Source: Bradyrhizobium sp. Ai1a-2
Lineage (GTDB): Bacteria; Pseudomonadota; Alphaproteobacteria; Rhizobiales; Xanthobacteraceae
DNA: 64,000 nt
NCBI RefSeq assembly: GCF_000426245.1
Contig: NZ_AUEZ01000006.1
Span: forward strand, 30,538-94,537
Direction: 5' to 3'
In this document: positions 60,960 to 64,000 of the stretch, piece after piece
Layout: each line of letters starts with the position of its first letter
Position numbering within the stretch: the first letter of the stretch is position 1
Made by a program: the position numbers and the translations under genes
The notes under the pieces: generated by a model
Database searches by the model: none
What the model was told of the DNA's origin: nothing
Seen by the model: the letters and a program-made list of their open reading frames with translations, nothing else

Positions 60960-63260
60960 ATGACCATTCGCAAATCCATCCGTCCCTATCATCAACCGGC
61001 TGGCGGATGGGGCGCGCTCAAGGCATTGAGCGAGCACCTGATCGAGCAGCGCGTTCCGATAAAGGGCGCCACGACGCTGAGCCGGATGAATCAGCCGGAA
61101 GGATTCGATTGTCCCGGCTGCGCCTGGCCGGATCCGAAGCACACGTCGTCGTTCGAATTCTGCGAGAACGGCGCCAAGGCGGTCGCGTGGGAAGCGACGG
61201 CCAAGCGCTGTACGCCGGAGTTCTTCGCCGAGCACTCCGTCACGGGGTTGTCCGGCTGGAGCGACTACGAACTCGAAATGGTCGGTCGGCTCACCCACCC
61301 GATGGTCTATGACCGCGCATCCGATCATTACCGTCCCGTAAGCTGGGACGACGCTTTTGCGATCATCGGCCGTCACCTCGGCGGGCTGCCCGACCCGAAC
61401 ATGGCGGAGTTCTACACCTCCGGTCGCACGTCGAACGAGGCCGCGTTCCTCTATCAGCTTTTCGCGCGCGAATACGGCACCAACAATTTTCCGGACTGCT
61501 CGAACATGTGCCACGAGGCGACCAGCGTCGGCCTGCCGCAGTCGCTCGGGGTAGGGAAGGGCACCGTGCTGCTCGAAGACTTCGACAAGGCGGACTGCAT
61601 CTTCATCTTCGGCCAGAATCCCGGCACCAACAGCCCGCGCATGATGACGAACCTGTGGAAGGCGTCACGCCGGGGTGCAGCGATCATCTCCTTCAATCCG
61701 TTCCGCGAGCGCGCGCTGGAGCGTTTCCAATATCCGCAGAATCCCATCGAGATGGCGACCTTGTCGGCGACCAAGATCAGCTCGCCACTCTACCAGGTAC
61801 GCGTCGGCGGCGACATTGCCGCGCTCAAGGGCATCATGAAGGTGCTGGTCGAGGAAGACGAGGCCGCGCGCGCAAGCGACAAGCCCGAGATCCTCGATTG
61901 GGATTTCATCCGTGGTCACACCGTCGGCATCGAGGCGTTCATTGCGGACCTGAAAGCGACGCAATGGCCTGATATCGAACGGCAGTCCGGTCTGGCGCGC
62001 GAGGATCTCGAGCACGCCGCGCATGTCTATATGAAGGCCGAGCGCGCAATCATCGTCTATGGCATGGGCATCACCCAGCACAAGCGCGGCGCATGCAATG
62101 TGCAGCAGCTCGCCAATCTCGCACTCTTGCGCGGCCATATCGGACGCGAGGGCGCCGGCCTCTGTCCGGTGCGCGGCCACTCGAACGTGCAGGGCGATCG
62201 CACCGTCGGCATCACCGAAGTGCCGACAAAGGAATTCCTCGATCGCCTGGAGCATAGGTTCAATTTCAAGCCGCCGACTGCACACGGCCATAACGTGGTG
62301 ACGGCGCTGGAGGCGATGCTGCGCGGTGAGGTGAAGGTATTCGTCGCCATGGGCGGCAACTTTGCCGCGGCGATTCCCGACTGGCAGCAGACGCAGGCGA
62401 CGCTTCGTGGTCTCGACCTCACGGTCCATGTGTCGACCAAGCTCAACCGCAGCCATCTGATCCACGGGCGCGAGGCGCTGATCCTGCCGTGCCTCGGGCG
62501 CACAGAGGTCGATATCCAGGCGACCGGACCGCAATCGATCACGGTCGAGGATTCGATGTCGATGGTCCACGCCTCCGGTGGCCGCAACAAGCCGGCCTCG
62601 GACCATCTCCTGAGCGAGCCTGCGATCGTTGCCGGAATGGCGCGCGCCACCCTCGGTAACCGCAGCGTGGTGGACTGGGAGGCCCTTGTCGCCGACTACG
62701 ACCGCATTCGCGATGCGATCGAAGACGTGTTCCCGATCTTCCAGGGCTACAACGCCCGCATTCGCGTGCCGGGTGGTTTCCATCTCACCTCGACAGCGCG
62801 CGAGCGGATCTGGATGACGCCGTCGGGAAAAGCCAATTTCCTGCTGTTCGCAGGATTGGGCGAGGATACCTGCGAAAGCGATCCGGAGATGCTCTGGCTC
62901 AGCACCATCCGCAGCCATGATCAGTACAACACGACGCTCTATTCGATGTCGGACCGCTATCGCGGCGTGTACGGTCAGCGCGACGTGGTGTTCCTGAACG
63001 AGCTGGAAATGAAGAAACGAGGCCTTGCGGACGGCGACCGGGTCGACCTCGTTACGCTCTCGACCGACGGGATGGAGCGCAGCGTGCACAATTTCCGGGT
63101 GGTCGGCTATTCCTTCCCGAACGGCTGCTGCGCTGCCTACTATCCCGAGACCAACCCGCTGGTGCCGCTCTATGCTCATGATCCCATGAGCTTCACCCCG
63201 TCTTCCAAGGGCATTCCGATTCGGATCGTGCGCTCGGTGGCGGAAGCTCAAGGCGAGTGA
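60960..63260 (+). CDS. FdhF/YdeP family molybdopterin oxidoreductase
   Basis: A 766-residue molybdoenzyme of the formate-dehydrogenase-like FdhF/YdeP group. Unlike true FdhF the N-terminus has no 4Fe-4S motif of four cysteines; instead it has FDCPGCAWPDPKHTS. Mo-cofactor segments are PVSWDDAFAIIGRHL, SNMCHEATSVGLPQSLGVGKG, IFIFGQNPGTNSPRMM, FVAMGGNFAAAIPDW and LPCLGRTEVD. I start at the ATG at 60960 after AAAGG; a TTG six bases earlier is possible. E. coli YdeP is tied to acid resistance and has no confirmed substrate. Its position next to oxdC suggests formate oxidation. Confidence 0.88.
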   Translation: MTIRKSIRPYHQPAGGWGALKALSEHLIEQRVPIKGATTLSRMNQPEGFDCPGCAWPDPKHTSSFEFCENGAKAVAWEATAKRCTPEFFAEHSVTGLSGWSDYELEMVGRLTHPMVYDRASDHYRPVSWDDAFAIIGRHLGGLPDPNMAEFYTSGRTSNEAAFLYQLFAREYGTNNFPDCSNMCHEATSVGLPQSLGVGKGTVLLEDFDKADCIFIFGQNPGTNSPRMMTNLWKASRRGAAIISFNPFRERALERFQYPQNPIEMATLSATKISSPLYQVRVGGDIAALKGIMKVLVEEDEAARASDKPEILDWDFIRGHTVGIEAFIADLKATQWPDIERQSGLAREDLEHAAHVYMKAERAIIVYGMGITQHKRGACNVQQLANLALLRGHIGREGAGLCPVRGHSNVQGDRTVGITEVPTKEFLDRLEHRFNFKPPTAHGHNVVTALEAMLRGEVKVFVAMGGNFAAAIPDWQQTQATLRGLDLTVHVSTKLNRSHLIHGREALILPCLGRTEVDIQATGPQSITVEDSMSMVHASGGRNKPASDHLLSEPAIVAGMARATLGNRSVVDWEALVADYDRIRDAIEDVFPIFQGYNARIRVPGGFHLTSTARERIWMTPSGKANFLLFAGLGEDTCESDPEMLWLSTIRSHDQYNTTLYSMSDRYRGVYGQRDVVFLNELEMKKRGLADGDRVDLVTLSTDGMERSVHNFRVVGYSFPNGCCAAYYPETNPLVPLYAHDPMSFTPSSKGIPIRIVRSVAEAQGE

Positions 63261-63301
63261 CGATTACTCCTTCTCCCGTTCTGCGGTCGCTATGTGTGCT
63301 G

Positions 63302-63430
63302 CGCTCCCTCTCCCGCTTGCGGGGGAGGGCGGGGTGAGGGTGTCTCCGCGATGCACGCTGTTCGACCGTGTGGAGAGAGCCCCCACCCGGCGCTTCGCGC
63401 CGACCTCCTCCGCAAGCGGGAGAGGTCAAG
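63302..63430. repeat. Palindromic intergenic repeat
   Basis: A copy of the unit at 46481-46604. It opens CGCTCCCTCTCCCGCTTGCG, carries GGGGTGAGGGTGTCTCCGCG, GAGAGAGCCCCCACCCGGCG and ends CCTCCGCAAGCGGGAGAGG. It lies between the convergent ends of the molybdoenzyme and thioesterase genes. Confidence 0.85.
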
Positions 63431-63485
63431 TGAACCCGCGGTTGGTCAATCAATCATGGTCGAGCGGTTGCGCGCTCTAGAGAAC

Positions 63486-63896
63486 TCACGCGGCGGCATT
63501 CTCATTCACGCCGAACCGCTTCTCGAATTCCGCTACGTTGACGATGCCGCGGCGGTGCGTGCCTTCGCCGATCTTGCGCTCCTCGTTCCAGGCCTCGACC
63601 GCGAACAGGATGTGCTTGGAATCGAGCTCGACGACGCGGGCGGTCGCGCGCACGGTGTGACCGACCGGGGTTGCCGCGAGATGGCGGACGTTCACCTCCA
63701 TGCCGACGCTGACGAATCCTTTCGGCAGCGCGGCCGAGATGGCGGCGCCTGCGGCGATCTCCATGTGCAGGATCATCATCGGTGTCGCATAGACCCGCGG
63801 CATGCCCGGCACGAAATGTCCGACCGTCATTTCCGGTCTCACGACGATTGTCGTCTCCGCGCTCATGTCGAGCTTCAATAGTTCACGTGCATCCAT
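63486..63896 (-). CDS. Thioesterase superfamily (FlK-like) protein
   Basis: A 136-residue hotdog-fold protein. The opening ETTIVVRPEMTVGHFVPGMPRVYATPMMILHMEIAAGAAI, in key part PEMTVGHFVPGMP and YATPMMILHMEIA, is typical of the fluoroacetyl-CoA thioesterase type; it continues GMEVNVRHLAATPVGHTVRATARVVELD and ends HRRGIVNVAEFEKRFG. The enzyme hydrolyses short acyl-CoA thioesters. The ATG at 63896 follows AAGGAAG; the frame opens further upstream without support. It is 10 bp downstream of the RND pump on the same strand, so it may share its transcript. Confidence 0.85.
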   Translation of the reverse strand: MDARELLKLDMSAETTIVVRPEMTVGHFVPGMPRVYATPMMILHMEIAAGAAISAALPKGFVSVGMEVNVRHLAATPVGHTVRATARVVELDSKHILFAVEAWNEERKIGEGTHRRGIVNVAEFEKRFGVNENAAA

Positions 63897-63906
63897 GTCT
63901 GCTTCC

Positions 63907-64000
63907 TTATTCTGCGGCCGCCGCAACCACTTTCTTGGCGGACTGCTTGCCGGTACTGCCGAGCCATTGGCCCAGCCTGTCGAGATAGAGGTAGACCACC
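63907..64000 (-). CDS. RND multidrug pump, C-terminal fragment at window edge
   Basis: Only the last 30 residues are inside the window: VVYLYLDRLGQWLG, then a basic and alanine-rich tail (KQSAKKVVAAAAE) and the stop. The V-Y-L-Y-L-D-R segment is the end of the last helix in MdtB/MdtC-type RND permeases. The remainder lies beyond position 64000. Confidence 0.65.
   Translation of the reverse strand, partial: VVYLYLDRLGQWLGSTGKQSAKKVVAAAAE

Overview
The window is high-GC DNA typical of a soil alphaproteobacterium, most likely Bradyrhizobium or a close relative. The evidence is the codon use, the Rhizobiales-style gene set (NMT1-type ABC importer, PaoABC-like aldehyde oxidase, FixJ-like regulators, ChrB/ChrA) and intergenic repeats of the kind scattered through Bradyrhizobium genomes. 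I see no rRNA, tRNA, CRISPR array or complete insertion sequence. It reads as accessory chromosome: short catabolic, detoxification and respiratory operons, several separated by repeats.

Layout. 1-839 has no convincing gene. 840-3236 is a cysteine hydrolase / cytochrome P450 / NTF2-like operon. 3377-3529 encodes a 50-residue coiled-coil protein. 3863-10260 is a seven-gene minus-strand run, probably one operon: a rhodanese-ChrB protein, ChrA, a PepSY protein, a DUF1259 protein, an ABC-2 exporter and a secreted sugar-binding-like protein. Its leader can fold into two hairpins, the second covering the ribosome site. 10602-14069 holds a GNAT enzyme and an 883-residue natural fusion of a Baeyer-Villiger-type flavin monooxygenase with an esterase. 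14196-16201 has an AI-2E family permease and a HigBA toxin-antitoxin pair with a palindromic promoter. 16414-24616 has two MFS carriers around a Cus-type copper/silver efflux operon. 24632-30171 has two acetamidase/formamidase genes around an NMT1-type ABC importer. 30300-33781 has a 33-residue membrane protein, a cupin-HTH regulator, an omega-aminotransferase and a D-amino-acid dehydrogenase. 34273-38865 is a TetR regulator divergent from a molybdenum aldehyde oxidase. 38878-46434 is mixed: crotonase, gamma-glutamyltransferase, a lower-GC DUF4259/DUF4265 pair, HD protein, GlxA regulator, Dps, HdeD fragment and FdhD.

46769-52741 is an energy block: fumarase C, cupin, malate:quinone oxidoreductase and a cyanide-insensitive-type bd oxidase. 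It could carry electrons from fumarate through malate and quinol to oxygen. 52802-56021 is an AaeB/AaeX/AaeA-like efflux system. 56259-59355 encodes two response regulators and a PAS histidine kinase. 59425-63260 is an exported oxalate decarboxylase divergent from an FdhF/YdeP-type molybdoenzyme; with fdhD and an oxalate/formate-antiporter-like carrier elsewhere in the window this suggests oxalate and formate handling. The right edge holds a thioesterase and the C-terminus of an RND pump.

Repeats are a strong secondary theme. Two near-identical 284-bp elements lie in inverted orientation about 30 kb apart, and several repeats start at or within the stop codon of the preceding gene. Functional calls come from motif recognition by eye; no database search was run.
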